A DNA stretch of 33,593 bases. It comes from Flavobacteriaceae bacterium. GTDB taxonomy: Bacteria; Bacteroidota; Bacteroidia; Flavobacteriales; Flavobacteriaceae. Shown here piece by piece: positions 1 through 8,194 of this stretch (positions are counted from its first letter, which is position 1; every line of letters starts with the position of its first letter). The notes under the pieces were generated by a model. The model was not told the DNA's origin. It searched no databases and worked only from the letters and a program-made list of their open reading frames with translations. The position numbers were made by a program, and so were the translations under genes. The stretch lies in NCBI GenBank assembly GCA_018608725.1, contig JABAZA010000037.1, positions 1 to 33,593 on the forward strand, given 5' to 3'.

Positions 1-1
1 A

Positions 2-217
2 GAATATTCTCAACAAGAACGAAAAATTTTCTTAACAAAACTAAATATTCCTGAAAATTTAAAGTCTGATGAATTTATCGAAGACTTTTTAAAAATCGTT
101 TTAGAGAATATTGTTGAGAAAAATATTAGTGTGGTTCCTACAAGCCCACCAGTAGCAAAATTTATACGAAGAAATCGTCGTTACAAAAAAATGCTTCCTG
201 TAGGGATTCGTATTTAA
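2..217 (+). CDS. C-terminal fragment of a GNAT-like (NATD1/YjdJ type) N-acetyltransferase
   Basis: An open frame enters from the left edge and ends at TAA 215-217, giving 71 residues. It reads through KIFLTKLNIPENL, then a helix, then KNISVVPTSPPVAKFIRRN. This follows the layout of the small YjdJ/NATD1 acetyltransferases, where an 'IFLTHTEVP' strand precedes the acetyl-CoA loop and a 'GLKVvPlCPFVaayirrhPey' segment closes the fold. The match is by memory of the family pattern, not by search. The glycines normally found in the acetyl-CoA loop are replaced by a KSDEFIEDF stretch, so enzymatic activity is doubtful. The C-terminus is more basic than usual (RRNRRYKK). The gene converges on mtaB with a 4-base gap. 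Confidence 0.5.
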   Translation, partial: EYSQQERKIFLTKLNIPENLKSDEFIEDFLKIVLENIVEKNISVVPTSPPVAKFIRRNRRYKKMLPVGIRI

Positions 218-221
218 ATTC

Positions 222-1550
222 TTAGGCGAATACTTGTTCAAATTCAAACCTTACCAATCCATCTGAATCAATTTCAGTAAGTGTTATTTCATGCAAGGTG
301 TTTACAAGCTCTGGATTCCACGGTGCTTTTACTTTGACATAATTTTCTGTAAAACCATGAATATAGCCTTCTTTATTTTCTCCTTCAAATAACACGGTTC
401 GCTTCCTCCCTATCTGACTTTCATAAAATGCCCGTCGTTTTTTGGCAGACAACCCTCTGAGCATTTTACTGCGTTTCGAACGCACGGATTTTGGCACAAC
501 TCCAGCAAGCGTTGCAGCATGGGTGTTTGTACGTTCGGAATACGTAAATACATGTAAATAAGAAATATTTAATGCATTTAAAAAATTATATGTTTCTAAA
601 AATAAATCGTCTGTTTCCCCTGGAAAACCAACAATGACATCTACCCCAATACAAGCATCTGGCATTACGCTTTTGATATGCTCGACTCGATCTTGATAAA
701 GTTCTTTCATATAACGTCTTCGCATCGCTTTGAGCATTACATTACTTCCACTTTGTAAAGGAATATGAAAATGAGGTACAAAAGAATTGCTTTGTGATAC
801 AAAATTAATAGTACTGTCTTTTAATAAATTAGGTTCAATAGATGAAATTCGGAGGCGGTGAATTCCTTCAACAGTATCCAATGCTTGAACCAATTCAAAA
901 AAGGTGTGTTCGTGCTTTTTATTTCCAAATTCGCCTTTTCCGTAATCTCCAATATTGACTCCGGTTAAAACAATTTCTTTAATTCCCTGTTCTGCTATTT
1001 TTTGGGCATTATCCAACACATTCTGAAGCGTGTCAGATCGTGAAATTCCACGCGCCAACGGAATAGTGCAGTACGTACATTTATAATCGCACCCATCTTG
1101 AACTTTCAAAAAAGCACGTGTACGATCGCCAATCGAGTAACTACTTACATAAAAATCGGCATCTTCAATCTCACAAGAATGAATCGCAGCTGTTTCATTT
1201 TTGGTAAGTTCATTTAAATAATCGGTTATTTTAAACTTTTCAGTCGCTCCTAGTACCAAATCAACTCCATTGACAGCTGCCAATTCTTCGGGTTGTAATT
1301 GTGCATAGCAACCCACTGCGACAACAAATGCTTCCGGATTTGAACGTTGAGCTTGTTTTACAATCGTTTTAAAACGTTTGTCAGCATTCTCGGTTACAGA
1401 ACATGTATTAATGACGTAAACATCCGCAAATTCAGAAAACTCAACACGATTAAAACCTTCATCTTGAAAGTTTCGTGAAATTGTTGCTGTTTCGGAAAAA
1501 TTTAATTTACACCCTAAAGTATAAAAAGCGACTTTTTTTCTATCAATCAT
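222..1550 (-). CDS. mtaB: tRNA (N6-L-threonylcarbamoyladenosine(37)-C2)-methylthiotransferase MtaB
   Basis: This radical-SAM methylthiotransferase converts t6A37 to ms2t6A37 in ANN-decoding tRNAs. The 442 residues have the full family layout. The N-terminal UPF0004 domain carries C14 (TLGCKLN), C50 (NTCSVT) and C81 (VGCYAQ), which bind the auxiliary iron-sulfur cluster. The radical-SAM motif is C154-x3-C158-x2-C161 in GCDYKCTYC. A TRAM-like RNA-binding segment follows at about residues 375-440 (GRKRTVLFEGENKEGYIHGF). The 'GCKLN' start and the absence of RimO features place it with MtaB rather than MiaB or RimO. It is divergent from the SBP lipoprotein gene, and its promoter overlaps that gene's start codon. 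Function is inferred from the family; all key cysteines are visible. Confidence 0.93.
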   Translation of the reverse strand: MIDRKKVAFYTLGCKLNFSETATISRNFQDEGFNRVEFSEFADVYVINTCSVTENADKRFKTIVKQAQRSNPEAFVVAVGCYAQLQPEELAAVNGVDLVLGATEKFKITDYLNELTKNETAAIHSCEIEDADFYVSSYSIGDRTRAFLKVQDGCDYKCTYCTIPLARGISRSDTLQNVLDNAQKIAEQGIKEIVLTGVNIGDYGKGEFGNKKHEHTFFELVQALDTVEGIHRLRISSIEPNLLKDSTINFVSQSNSFVPHFHIPLQSGSNVMLKAMRRRYMKELYQDRVEHIKSVMPDACIGVDVIVGFPGETDDLFLETYNFLNALNISYLHVFTYSERTNTHAATLAGVVPKSVRSKRSKMLRGLSAKKRRAFYESQIGRKRTVLFEGENKEGYIHGFTENYVKVKAPWNPELVNTLHEITLTEIDSDGLVRFEFEQVFA

Positions 1551-1572
1551 TCTTGTACTTTTACCAAGTGGA

Positions 1573-1602
1573 CAAATTTACAATTATCATCTATAATGAC
1601 AA
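1573..1602 (-). promoter_or_regulatory. Bacteroidetes-type promoter for mtaB
   Basis: On the minus strand there is TTG (1602-1600), a 19-base spacer, then TAAATTTG (1580-1573). This matches the Bacteroidetes primary sigma pattern of TTG at -33 and TAnnTTTG at -7. The -7 box lies 23 bases upstream of the mtaB ATG. The -33 box lies inside codons 2-3 of the divergent lipoprotein gene. Confidence 0.65.
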
Positions 1603-3218
1603 AACAAGCTTCTAATTACTTCTGGCTACGAATCGGAGGTCTTCTATTATTTAGCACTTTATTTTTAGGGTGCAACACAAGTACTAATGAAGCTAGAAAC
1701 AAGCAGGTGTTTCGATACAACGAACATAAAAATATTGGCTCTTTAGATCCCGCATTTGCAAAAGACAACGCAGATATTTCGGCAGTCAATCAATTATTTA
1801 ACGGCTTGGTTCAGATGGATTCTTTAATGAATGTGGTGCCCGCCATTGCGAATTCGTGGCAAATTTCAGAAAATGCGAAAGTATATACCTTTGAGCTTAG
1901 ATCTGATGTGTATTTCCATACGCATGAATTATTTGGAACAGAGCAAACACGTACGGTCACTGCTCATGATTTTGTCTTTAGTTTTGATCGTTTAAGAGAT
2001 CCTAAATTAGCATCCCCAGGAGGTTGGGTGCTTCAAAATGTAGAGTCCTACAAAGCCTTGAGTGAACAACGTTTTCAAATCACTTTAAAATCGCCTTTTC
2101 CTGCCTTTTTAGGGCTTTTAACAATGAAGTATTGCAGTGTAGTGCCCAAAGAAATTATAGCGCACTATGGAGCTGATTTCAGATCAAACCCGATTGGAAC
2201 TGGTCCTTATAAATTTAAACGTTGGGAAGAAAATATTAAATTAATCTTTAGAAAAAACAACCGCTATTTTGAAACCAATCGTAAAGGGGATAAACTCCCT
2301 TATTTGGAAGCGGTATCTATTACGTTTTTGGCAGACAAACAGAGTGAATTTCTTCAATTTATCCAAGGGAATATTGACTATATCTCTGGTTTAGACGCTT
2401 CTTATAAGGATGATATTTTACGCGCTGATGGGATGTTGAAACCAAGGTATGCCTCAAGTGTAAGGATGCTAAGAGCCCCTTATTTAAATACTGAATATTT
2501 AGGGTTTTATATGGATTCAGAAGTTTCTGAATACCAAAGTGAACTCATTCGACAAGCTGTGAATTACGGCTTTGATCGCTCCAAAATGATGAAGTACTTA
2601 AGAAACGGTATTGGAATTCCTGCAGTAGGCGGTTTTATTCCAAAGGGGCTTCCAGGACACAATAAAAATGTTGGCTATGACTATCAACCCGAAAAAGCAA
2701 AACAACTTTTAGAAACCTATCGAATTGAATCAGGGAATCCACAACCAATTATCACATTAACAACCACTTCAAATTATCTGAGTTTTAGTGAATTTATTCA
2801 ACGTGAATTACAATCTATGGGGTTGACCATTCAAATTGACGTGATGCCACCATCCTCTTTAAAATCTGCTAAATCAAATGGAAAAGTCGATTTATTTCGA
2901 GCGAGTTGGGTGGCAGATTACCCCGATGCTCAGAATTATTTATCTCTATTTTACAGTGGAAATTTTGCGCCTAACGGTCCAAATTACACTCACTTTAAAA
3001 ATGCACAATTTGACATCTGGTATGAACAAGCAATGCTTGAAACAGATCAAACAAAACGCATTAATCTCTATCAAAAAATGGATGCATTAGTGATCGAAAA
3101 AGCGCCAGTAGTCGTGTTGTTTTACGATGAAGTGATTCGATTTACAGGAATGGGTGTTACAGGATTGGGTATTAATCCTACAAATTTACTAGAACTAAAA
3201 AACGTTCAAAAGAATTAA
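1596..3218 (+). CDS. ABC transporter peptide/dipeptide-binding lipoprotein (SBP family 5)
   Basis: This is a 540-residue extracytoplasmic solute-binding protein of the OppA/DppA family (SBP_bac_5). The N-terminus is hydrophobic and ends in a lipobox, F-L-G-C26, so the mature protein should be a lipid-anchored lipoprotein. Family hallmarks are 'SLDPAFAKDNADISAVNQLFNGLV' near residue 50, 'TAHDFVFSFDRL' near 125, 'NPIGTGPYKF' near 200 and 'VDLFRASWVADYPDAQNYLSLF' near 435. It probably captures oligopeptides or dipeptides. No permease or ATPase gene is adjacent, so the partner transporter must be elsewhere, or the protein acts alone. The stop overlaps the 3' end of the convergent GlmU-like gene by 4 bases. 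Confidence 0.9.
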   Translation: MTKQASNYFWLRIGGLLLFSTLFLGCNTSTNEARNKQVFRYNEHKNIGSLDPAFAKDNADISAVNQLFNGLVQMDSLMNVVPAIANSWQISENAKVYTFELRSDVYFHTHELFGTEQTRTVTAHDFVFSFDRLRDPKLASPGGWVLQNVESYKALSEQRFQITLKSPFPAFLGLLTMKYCSVVPKEIIAHYGADFRSNPIGTGPYKFKRWEENIKLIFRKNNRYFETNRKGDKLPYLEAVSITFLADKQSEFLQFIQGNIDYISGLDASYKDDILRADGMLKPRYASSVRMLRAPYLNTEYLGFYMDSEVSEYQSELIRQAVNYGFDRSKMMKYLRNGIGIPAVGGFIPKGLPGHNKNVGYDYQPEKAKQLLETYRIESGNPQPIITLTTTSNYLSFSEFIQRELQSMGLTIQIDVMPPSSLKSAKSNGKVDLFRASWVADYPDAQNYLSLFYSGNFAPNGPNYTHFKNAQFDIWYEQAMLETDQTKRINLYQKMDALVIEKAPVVVLFYDEVIRFTGMGVTGLGINPTNLLELKNVQKN

Positions 3219-4387
3219 TCGGTTCTGTAAGTTGCTGACCGTTTAAAGACATGCTCTAAGATTGCGGACTCTTGTGCTGTAAATTCCATTCCTCGGCGTT
3301 TCATCACAACTTCAGCTACTTCTAAAGCTTTTGAAGTTAAATAGGTTGTAAACCCTTTAGACCCTCCCCAACTGAAACTAGGAATAAAATTTCGAGGAAA
3401 ACCACTGCCAAAAATATTGGCACTCACTCCTACAACAGTCCCCGTGTTGAACATCGTATTAATGCCACATTTACTATGATCCCCCATCATTAATCCACAA
3501 AATTGAAGCCCTGTTTTAGCAAAATTTTCAGTTTCATAGCTCCACAATCGTACCTCAGCATAGTTGTTTTTAAGGTTTGAATTATTGGTATCTGCTCCCA
3601 AATTACACCATTCTCCAATCACAGAGTTTCCTAAAAACCCATCGTGAGCTTTATTGGCATACCCAAAGAATACAGAATTATTGACTTCACCACCAACTTT
3701 GGAATGAGGTCCAACAGTCGTTGGTCCATAAATTTTAGTTCCCATTTTAAGGGTTGAGCCTTCACAAAGTGCAAAAGGGCCTCTTACCATACTGCCTTCC
3801 ATAATTTCGGAGTTTTTACCAATATAAATGGGACCATCAGTGGCGTTAAGGACACAAAGCGGTAATTTAGCACCTTCTTCAATAAATATAGCTTCTGGAT
3901 TAAAAGCTACTGTTTTTTCAGGAATTGATGCCGATGTTCTCTCGGCTGTTATCAGATTAAAATCTGCTTGTATAGCTGCTCCGTTTTTGGAAAAAATATC
4001 CCAAGTAGTTTCAACTTTTAACGGAGGTTCTTCAGATTGAAGTACTTCCAACGAATTCACATCTATTTCTTGATCTTCCAAGCTAAAAAAAGCAACCATT
4101 GTATCGCCATCGTAAATAGCCTGATTTTCTTTTAGATTTTTAATTTGAGTTACTAAAACTTTAGATGGCAAATACGACGCATTGATCATGACGTTCTGCT
4201 CCATTTCAACCATCGGATATTTATCAGAAAGGTAATCCTCCGTTACTGTGGTGGTGGTCGCTCCTAAAGATAATTCCCATTTTTCACGAATTGTCAAAAT
4301 CCCAATACGGATATCTGCAACAGGGCGTGTATAGGTAAATGGCAATAATGCATCTCTATGTTCTCCGTCAAAAAGTATATAATTCAT
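3215..4387 (-). CDS. GlmU-like bifunctional sugar nucleotidyltransferase/acetyltransferase (Bacteroidetes type)
   Basis: This 390-residue protein matches the alternative Bacteroidetes GlmU family (a TIGR03991-like pattern). The N-terminus, NYILFDGEHRDALLPFTYTRP, belongs to a divergent nucleotidyltransferase domain covering about residues 1-175. A left-handed beta-helix of hexapeptide repeats follows at about 180-330 (GPIYIGKNSEI, VRGPFALCEG, IYGPTTVGPHSKVGG, GNSVIGEWCNLGADT). The family is thought to supply UDP-GlcNAc for peptidoglycan and LPS in organisms that lack classical GlmU. The exact substrate cannot be read from the sequence; annotation as glucose-1-phosphate thymidylyltransferase is the usual alternative. 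It lies downstream of rpmE2 behind a terminator, and its 3' end overlaps the convergent lipoprotein gene. Confidence 0.82.
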   Translation of the reverse strand: MNYILFDGEHRDALLPFTYTRPVADIRIGILTIREKWELSLGATTTTVTEDYLSDKYPMVEMEQNVMINASYLPSKVLVTQIKNLKENQAIYDGDTMVAFFSLEDQEIDVNSLEVLQSEEPPLKVETTWDIFSKNGAAIQADFNLITAERTSASIPEKTVAFNPEAIFIEEGAKLPLCVLNATDGPIYIGKNSEIMEGSMVRGPFALCEGSTLKMGTKIYGPTTVGPHSKVGGEVNNSVFFGYANKAHDGFLGNSVIGEWCNLGADTNNSNLKNNYAEVRLWSYETENFAKTGLQFCGLMMGDHSKCGINTMFNTGTVVGVSANIFGSGFPRNFIPSFSWGGSKGFTTYLTSKALEVAEVVMKRRGMEFTAQESAILEHVFKRSATYRTD

Positions 4388-4411
4388 ACAATAGCTTTGT
4401 GTAAAAATAAG

Positions 4412-4440
4412 AAAAGCCTTTCAATAGATGAAAGGCTTTT
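4412..4440 (-). terminator. Intrinsic terminator after rpmE2
   Basis: A perfect 11-bp stem (AAAAGCCTTTC at 4412-4422 with its complement at 4430-4440) surrounds a 7-base loop. Read on the minus strand, a T-rich run follows. It sits between the rpmE2 stop and the GlmU-like start, so it would end or attenuate rpmE2 transcription before the next gene. Confidence 0.75.
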
Positions 4441-4464
4441 GCAGTATAATTAAAATAAATGTAA

Positions 4465-4716
4465 TTATTTTTTGAATTTTGCGTATTTAGTTTTGAACTT
4501 ATCGATACGTCCTGCTGTATCTACTAATTTAGATTTACCAGTGTAATAAGGGTGTGATGTTCTAGATATTTCCATTTTAATTAATGGATATTCTACACCG
4601 TCAACTTCTAAAGTTTCATTAGTGTCTGCAGTTGACTTTGTTAAAAACACATCGTCGTTTGACATGTCTTTAAATGCTACTACTCTGTAATTATCTGGGT
4701 GTATATCTTTTTTCAT
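4465..4716 (-). CDS. rpmE2: 50S ribosomal protein L31 type B
   Basis: The 83-residue product begins KKDIHPDNYRVVAFKDMSN and contains 'EVDGVEYPLIKMEISRTSHPYYTGK', diagnostic of L31 type B. It has no cysteine, so it lacks the zinc site of L31 type A. I start at the ATG at 4716. An in-frame GTG directly upstream (4719) would add one residue, but the family usually begins M-K-K. A strong promoter lies about 30 bases upstream and an intrinsic terminator follows. No zinc-repressor (Zur) box was evident by eye. Confidence 0.95.
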   Translation of the reverse strand: MKKDIHPDNYRVVAFKDMSNDDVFLTKSTADTNETLEVDGVEYPLIKMEISRTSHPYYTGKSKLVDTAGRIDKFKTKYAKFKK

Positions 4717-4749
4717 CACTTAAACTATTAAATTCGATTTTTCGAGTTG

Positions 4750-4779
4750 CAAATTTATATATTTTTTACAAAACTACAA
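4750..4779 (-). promoter_or_regulatory. Bacteroidetes-type promoter for rpmE2
   Basis: The minus strand has TTG (4779-4777), a spacer of exactly 19 bases, and TAAATTTG (4757-4750). This is the flavobacterial -33/-7 consensus. The predicted leader before the ATG at 4716 is about 25-30 bases. Confidence 0.65.
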
Positions 4780-4818
4780 CAGTTTATTAATTTTATTTTT
4801 TTTATTAAAAATGTAACA

Positions 4819-4826
4819 TATCTTTG
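4819..4826 (+). promoter_or_regulatory. Candidate -7 element for the DUF4199 gene
   Basis: TATCTTTG matches TAnnTTTG and lies 45 bases upstream of the ATG at 4872. There is no clear TTG at the -33 position, only a T-rich stretch, so this is a weaker call. Confidence 0.4.
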
Positions 4827-4871
4827 AGGTCTGAGTCTTATAATTATAACTTAACTTAAAACAAAAAAACA

Positions 4872-5402
4872 ATGGAACCAACAACAAAATCATCTGCAAT
4901 TAATAATGGGCTTTACTTAGGCGCTATTTTATCTCTTGTCTCTGTACTAATTTACGCTGTCAATCTGGATTTATTCACCGAGTGGTGGCTAGGAATTATT
5001 TTATTTGTTGTCGTTGTCGCATATGGCGTCATTTCTGCTGTAAAATCTAGAAGAATTTTGAACGGATTTATTAGCTTCAAACAAGCCTTTACTTCTTATT
5101 TTATTACTACAGCTATTGGAACATTGATTGCTACCGTCGTAGGAATCGCTATTTTTACGTTTATTGATCCTGAAGCGGCTACTTATTTAAACGAGCAAAT
5201 ATTACTAGTCACCAAACAAGCCATGGAACGTTTTGGAATGCCTCAAGAAGCAATGCAAGCAGCCTTGGATGAAGCTGCAAAAAAAGATAACTTTTCATTG
5301 GGAATGCAAAGTCAAGCATTTGTTTTCAGACTTGCTTTTTACGCGGTTGTTGGACTAATTGTTGCATTAATCGTTAAGAAAACTGACAATAAAGAAGCTT
5401 AA
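4872..5402 (+). CDS. DUF4199 domain-containing membrane protein
   Basis: This 176-residue membrane protein has predicted transmembrane helices at about residues 13-30, 38-57, 72-98 and 148-168. The pattern 'GLYLGAILSLVSVLIYAV', 'SFKQAFTSYFITTAIGTLI', then a soluble loop with an EA/Q-rich helix (ERFGMPQEAMQAALDEAAKK), then a last helix, is typical of DUF4199 proteins of Bacteroidetes. Their function is unknown. The gene lies 33 bases upstream of a DPM1-like glycosyltransferase, an arrangement often seen in flavobacteria, which suggests one transcript. A perfect inverted repeat fills the gap between the two genes. Confidence 0.85.
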   Translation: MEPTTKSSAINNGLYLGAILSLVSVLIYAVNLDLFTEWWLGIILFVVVVAYGVISAVKSRRILNGFISFKQAFTSYFITTAIGTLIATVVGIAIFTFIDPEAATYLNEQILLVTKQAMERFGMPQEAMQAALDEAAKKDNFSLGMQSQAFVFRLAFYAVVGLIVALIVKKTDNKEA

Positions 5403-5406
5403 ATTC

Positions 5407-5431
5407 GTTACTTTTGACTTTCAAAAGTAAC
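5407..5431 (+). repeat. Perfect 11-bp inverted repeat (hairpin) between DUF4199 gene and glycosyltransferase gene
   Basis: GTTACTTTTGA (5407-5417), loop CTT, and the exact complement TCAAAAGTAAC (5421-5431) occupy most of the 33-base gap and end 4 bases before the next ATG. No T-run follows on the plus strand, so it does not look like an intrinsic terminator. It could be an RNA structure affecting translation initiation, or an operator. Confidence 0.7.
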
Positions 5432-5435
5432 TGAG

Positions 5436-6383
5436 ATGGATATATCAGTAGTTATACCACTACTTAACGAACAAGATTCCTTAGAAGAATTACACGATTG
5501 GATTGTGTCTGTGATGCAGTCCAATCAATTTTCATATGAACTTCTTTTTATAGATGATGGTAGTTCTGATTATTCTTGGGAAGTTATCCAAAAACTTTGT
5601 ACTAAAAACACAGCAGTAATAGGTCTTCGATTTTCTAAAAACTTTGGAAAGTCTCAAGCCCTACACGCTGGGTTTGCAAAAGCCACAGGAACTGTTGTCA
5701 TCACTATGGATGCCGATTTACAAGACAGTCCAGATGAAATCCCTGAACTCTATCAACTTATCAAAGAGCAAAATCACGACATTGTGTGTGGTTGGAAAAA
5801 GAAACGCTACGATTCATTTTTCGCGAAAAATTTACCTTCAAAATTATTTAATTGGGCTGCCAGAAAAATATCTGGACTGACACTTCATGACTTTAATTGT
5901 GGCTTAAAAGCCTACAGTAATGAGGTTGTAAAAACCATTGAGGTTTATGGTGAAATGCACCGTTATATCCCCGTGTTAGCAGTCAATGCAGGGTTTACGG
6001 ACATCGTAGAAAAAGTGGTTATTCATCAAGCAAGAAAATATGGAAAAACAAAATTTGGCATGGAACGATTTATAAATGGGTTTTTAGATTTGATTACAAT
6101 ATGGTTTACCTCCAAGTTTGGAAGACGCCCAATGCACTTTTTTGGATTCTTAGGGGTTGTCATGTTTATGATTGGCTTGGGATTTGCATCCTATCTAGGA
6201 ATTGATAAATTATTCCTGAATCCATCAGGTCGTTTGATTGCAAGCAGACCTGAATTTTTCATCGCCTTAACAACTATGGTGATTGGAACACAGTTTTTTG
6301 TAGCAGGATTTTTAGGTGAGATTGTCCTCCAATCCCGACAAAACAAAGAGCGCTACCTAATATCTGAAGCAACTGACGCTTAA
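5436..6383 (+). CDS. Family 2 glycosyltransferase, DPM1/GtrB-like, with C-terminal membrane anchor
   Basis: The 315-residue enzyme starts with the GT2 fold: ISVVIPLLNEQDSL at residues 3-16, IDDGSSD near 39-45, and the DXD metal site D92-A93-D94 followed by LQDSPDEIP. This last segment is typical of dolichol/undecaprenyl-phosphate sugar synthases. 'HRYIPVLAVNAGF' near residue 175 is also characteristic. Two hydrophobic helices at about 228-252 and 273-300 anchor the protein in the inner membrane. The likely reaction is transfer of a hexose from a nucleotide donor to a polyprenyl phosphate, as in GtrB or ArnC. Donor and acceptor cannot be read from the sequence. It is probably cotranscribed with the DUF4199 gene. 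Confidence 0.88.
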   Translation: MDISVVIPLLNEQDSLEELHDWIVSVMQSNQFSYELLFIDDGSSDYSWEVIQKLCTKNTAVIGLRFSKNFGKSQALHAGFAKATGTVVITMDADLQDSPDEIPELYQLIKEQNHDIVCGWKKKRYDSFFAKNLPSKLFNWAARKISGLTLHDFNCGLKAYSNEVVKTIEVYGEMHRYIPVLAVNAGFTDIVEKVVIHQARKYGKTKFGMERFINGFLDLITIWFTSKFGRRPMHFFGFLGVVMFMIGLGFASYLGIDKLFLNPSGRLIASRPEFFIALTTMVIGTQFFVAGFLGEIVLQSRQNKERYLISEATDA

Positions 6384-6435
6384 AATATATCCCTAAAAAG
6401 CCTTTAAAAACAATTCATAAATGTTAGCAAATATT

Positions 6436-6443
6436 TACATTTG
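6436..6443 (+). promoter_or_regulatory. Candidate -7 element for phosphohexomutase/ABC exporter pair
   Basis: TACATTTG matches TAnnTTTG and lies 17 bases before the ATG at 6461. No TTG is present at the expected -33 distance. Confidence 0.4.
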
Positions 6444-6460
6444 CACAAACTATCTTTTAA

Positions 6461-8194
6461 ATGTCTAAAACAGATTTACAAATTCAAGAAAATTTAACCA
6501 CATGGTTATCCCCTTTTTTTGATGCTGATACCAAAAAAACTATTGAACAACTTCAATCCACGAACCCAAAAGAGCTAAACGATAGTTTTTATAAAAATTT
6601 AGAATTTGGAACAGGCGGTATGCGTGGTGTGATGGGTGTTGGCACCAACCGAATCAATAAATACACTCTAGGAAAAAACACTCAAGGTCTTAGTGACTAT
6701 TTACATAAAACCTATACAAATCAACCCATAAAAGTGGTGATTGCTTTTGATTGCAGACACAACAGTCAATCTTTTGCTAAAGTTGTAGCCGATGTGTTTT
6801 CTGCGAATAATATCGAAGTATTTTTATTTGAAGACCTTCGTGCCACTCCAGAATTATCCTTTGCACTCAAACATTTAGGGTGTCAATGTGGAATTGTTTT
6901 AACAGCATCTCATAATCCCCCTGAATACAATGGCTATAAAGTGTATTGGGAAGACGGCGGACAACTGGTTCCTCCATTTGATGGCGAAATTATAACCCTT
7001 ATAAATGCTTTAGAATATACAGATATAAATTTTTCTGCTAAAGAAGAATTGATTCATACAATTGGAAAAGATGTAGATGATGTTTTTATAAATGCAGCTG
7101 TTAAAAACGGAAGCTTAGAAGCAAACTCTGCAACGACAAGAGAAAATGTGTCTGTTGTATTTACGGCCTTACATGGAACCTCAATCACAGCAGTTCCAGA
7201 AACTTTAAAACGTGCAGGCTATACAAACGTACATCTTGTAGAAGCACAATCCATTCCTGATGGTGATTTTCCAACAGTGAAATCTCCAAATCCTGAAGAA
7301 CCAGAAGCGTTAAAAATGGCATTAGAATTGGCGGAAAAAGTGAATGCCGACATTGTAATTGGAACCGATCCTGATTGTGACCGTCTTGGTATTGCAGTGC
7401 GTAATTTTGACAACAAAATGGTCATGCTCAATGGAAATCAAACCATGGTTATGATGACCAAGTTTTTATTGGATTTGTGGAAAAACAACGGTGCTATTAA
7501 TGGGAATCAATTTGTAGGATCTACCATTGTGTCCTCTCCGATGCTCCCCAAACTTGTAAAAGCATACGGAGTTGAATGTAAAATTGGACTGACTGGGTTT
7601 AAATGGATTGCTAAGATGATTAAAGATTTTCCCGAAATGGATTTTATTGGTGGTGGGGAAGAAAGTTTTGGTTTTATGGTTGGTGATTTTGTCCGCGATA
7701 AAGATGCAGTCACTTCTACCCTATTGGCTTGTGAAATTGCAGCCTACACCAAAGCAAATGACAGTTCTTTTTTCAATGAATTAGTCAACACTTATATTGA
7801 ACATGATTTTTATAAAGAACGCTTAATTTCGATCACCAAAAAAGGAATTGAAGGCAGCCAAGAGATTAAAAATATTATGGAGTCTGCTCGAAACAAACCA
7901 GTCGCTTCAATCAACGGTTCAAAAGTGGTTACTGTAGAAGATTTTAAACTTTCTATTTGTAAGAACTTAATTAAGAATAGTACAGAACCTATTTCAATAC
8001 CAAAAGCGGATGTTTTAATTTACACCACAGAAGATGGCAGTAAAGTAGCGCTACGCCCAAGTGGTACAGAACCTAAAATAAAGTTTTATATTAGCGTCAA
8101 TACTCGCTTATCCAGCTCAGAAGCGTTTTCACAAACAGAAAATGCACTGGATGCTAAAATTGATGCTATAATTAAAGACATGAAATTGATCTGA
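6461..8194 (+). CDS. Phospho-sugar mutase (phosphoglucomutase/phosphomannomutase family)
   Basis: This 577-residue enzyme of the alpha-D-phosphohexomutase superfamily interconverts hexose 1- and 6-phosphates. All four domain motifs are visible. The phosphoserine loop is [13 protein letters not shown] with catalytic S150. The magnesium loop is GTDPDCDR (D303, D305, D307). The sugar-binding loop GGGEESFG lies near residue 400, and the phosphate-binding loop RPSGTEPK begins at R532. The N-terminal '[15 protein letters not shown]' and the length match the PgcA/PGM2-like subgroup common in Bacteroidetes. It feeds nucleotide-sugar synthesis for envelope glycans. Whether it prefers glucose or mannose is not decidable here. 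The stop overlaps the ATG of the ABC exporter by one base, implying translational coupling. Confidence 0.92.
   Translation: MSKTDLQIQENLTTWLSPFFDADTKKTIEQLQSTNPKELNDSFYKNLEFGTGGMRGVMGVGTNRINKYTLGKNTQGLSDYLHKTYTNQPIKVVIAFDCRHNSQSFAKVVADVFSANNIEVFLFEDLRATPELSFALKHLGCQCGIVLTASHNPPEYNGYKVYWEDGGQLVPPFDGEIITLINALEYTDINFSAKEELIHTIGKDVDDVFINAAVKNGSLEANSATTRENVSVVFTALHGTSITAVPETLKRAGYTNVHLVEAQSIPDGDFPTVKSPNPEEPEALKMALELAEKVNADIVIGTDPDCDRLGIAVRNFDNKMVMLNGNQTMVMMTKFLLDLWKNNGAINGNQFVGSTIVSSPMLPKLVKAYGVECKIGLTGFKWIAKMIKDFPEMDFIGGGEESFGFMVGDFVRDKDAVTSTLLACEIAAYTKANDSSFFNELVNTYIEHDFYKERLISITKKGIEGSQEIKNIMESARNKPVASINGSKVVTVEDFKLSICKNLIKNSTEPISIPKADVLIYTTEDGSKVALRPSGTEPKIKFYISVNTRLSSSEAFSQTENALDAKIDAIIKDMKLI

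Noticed and set aside
6384-6460. Possible hairpin AAATGT/ACATTT before the phosphohexomutase gene
   Set aside because: Six A/T-rich pairs with a 12-base loop are expected by chance, and the right arm is part of the -7 element.
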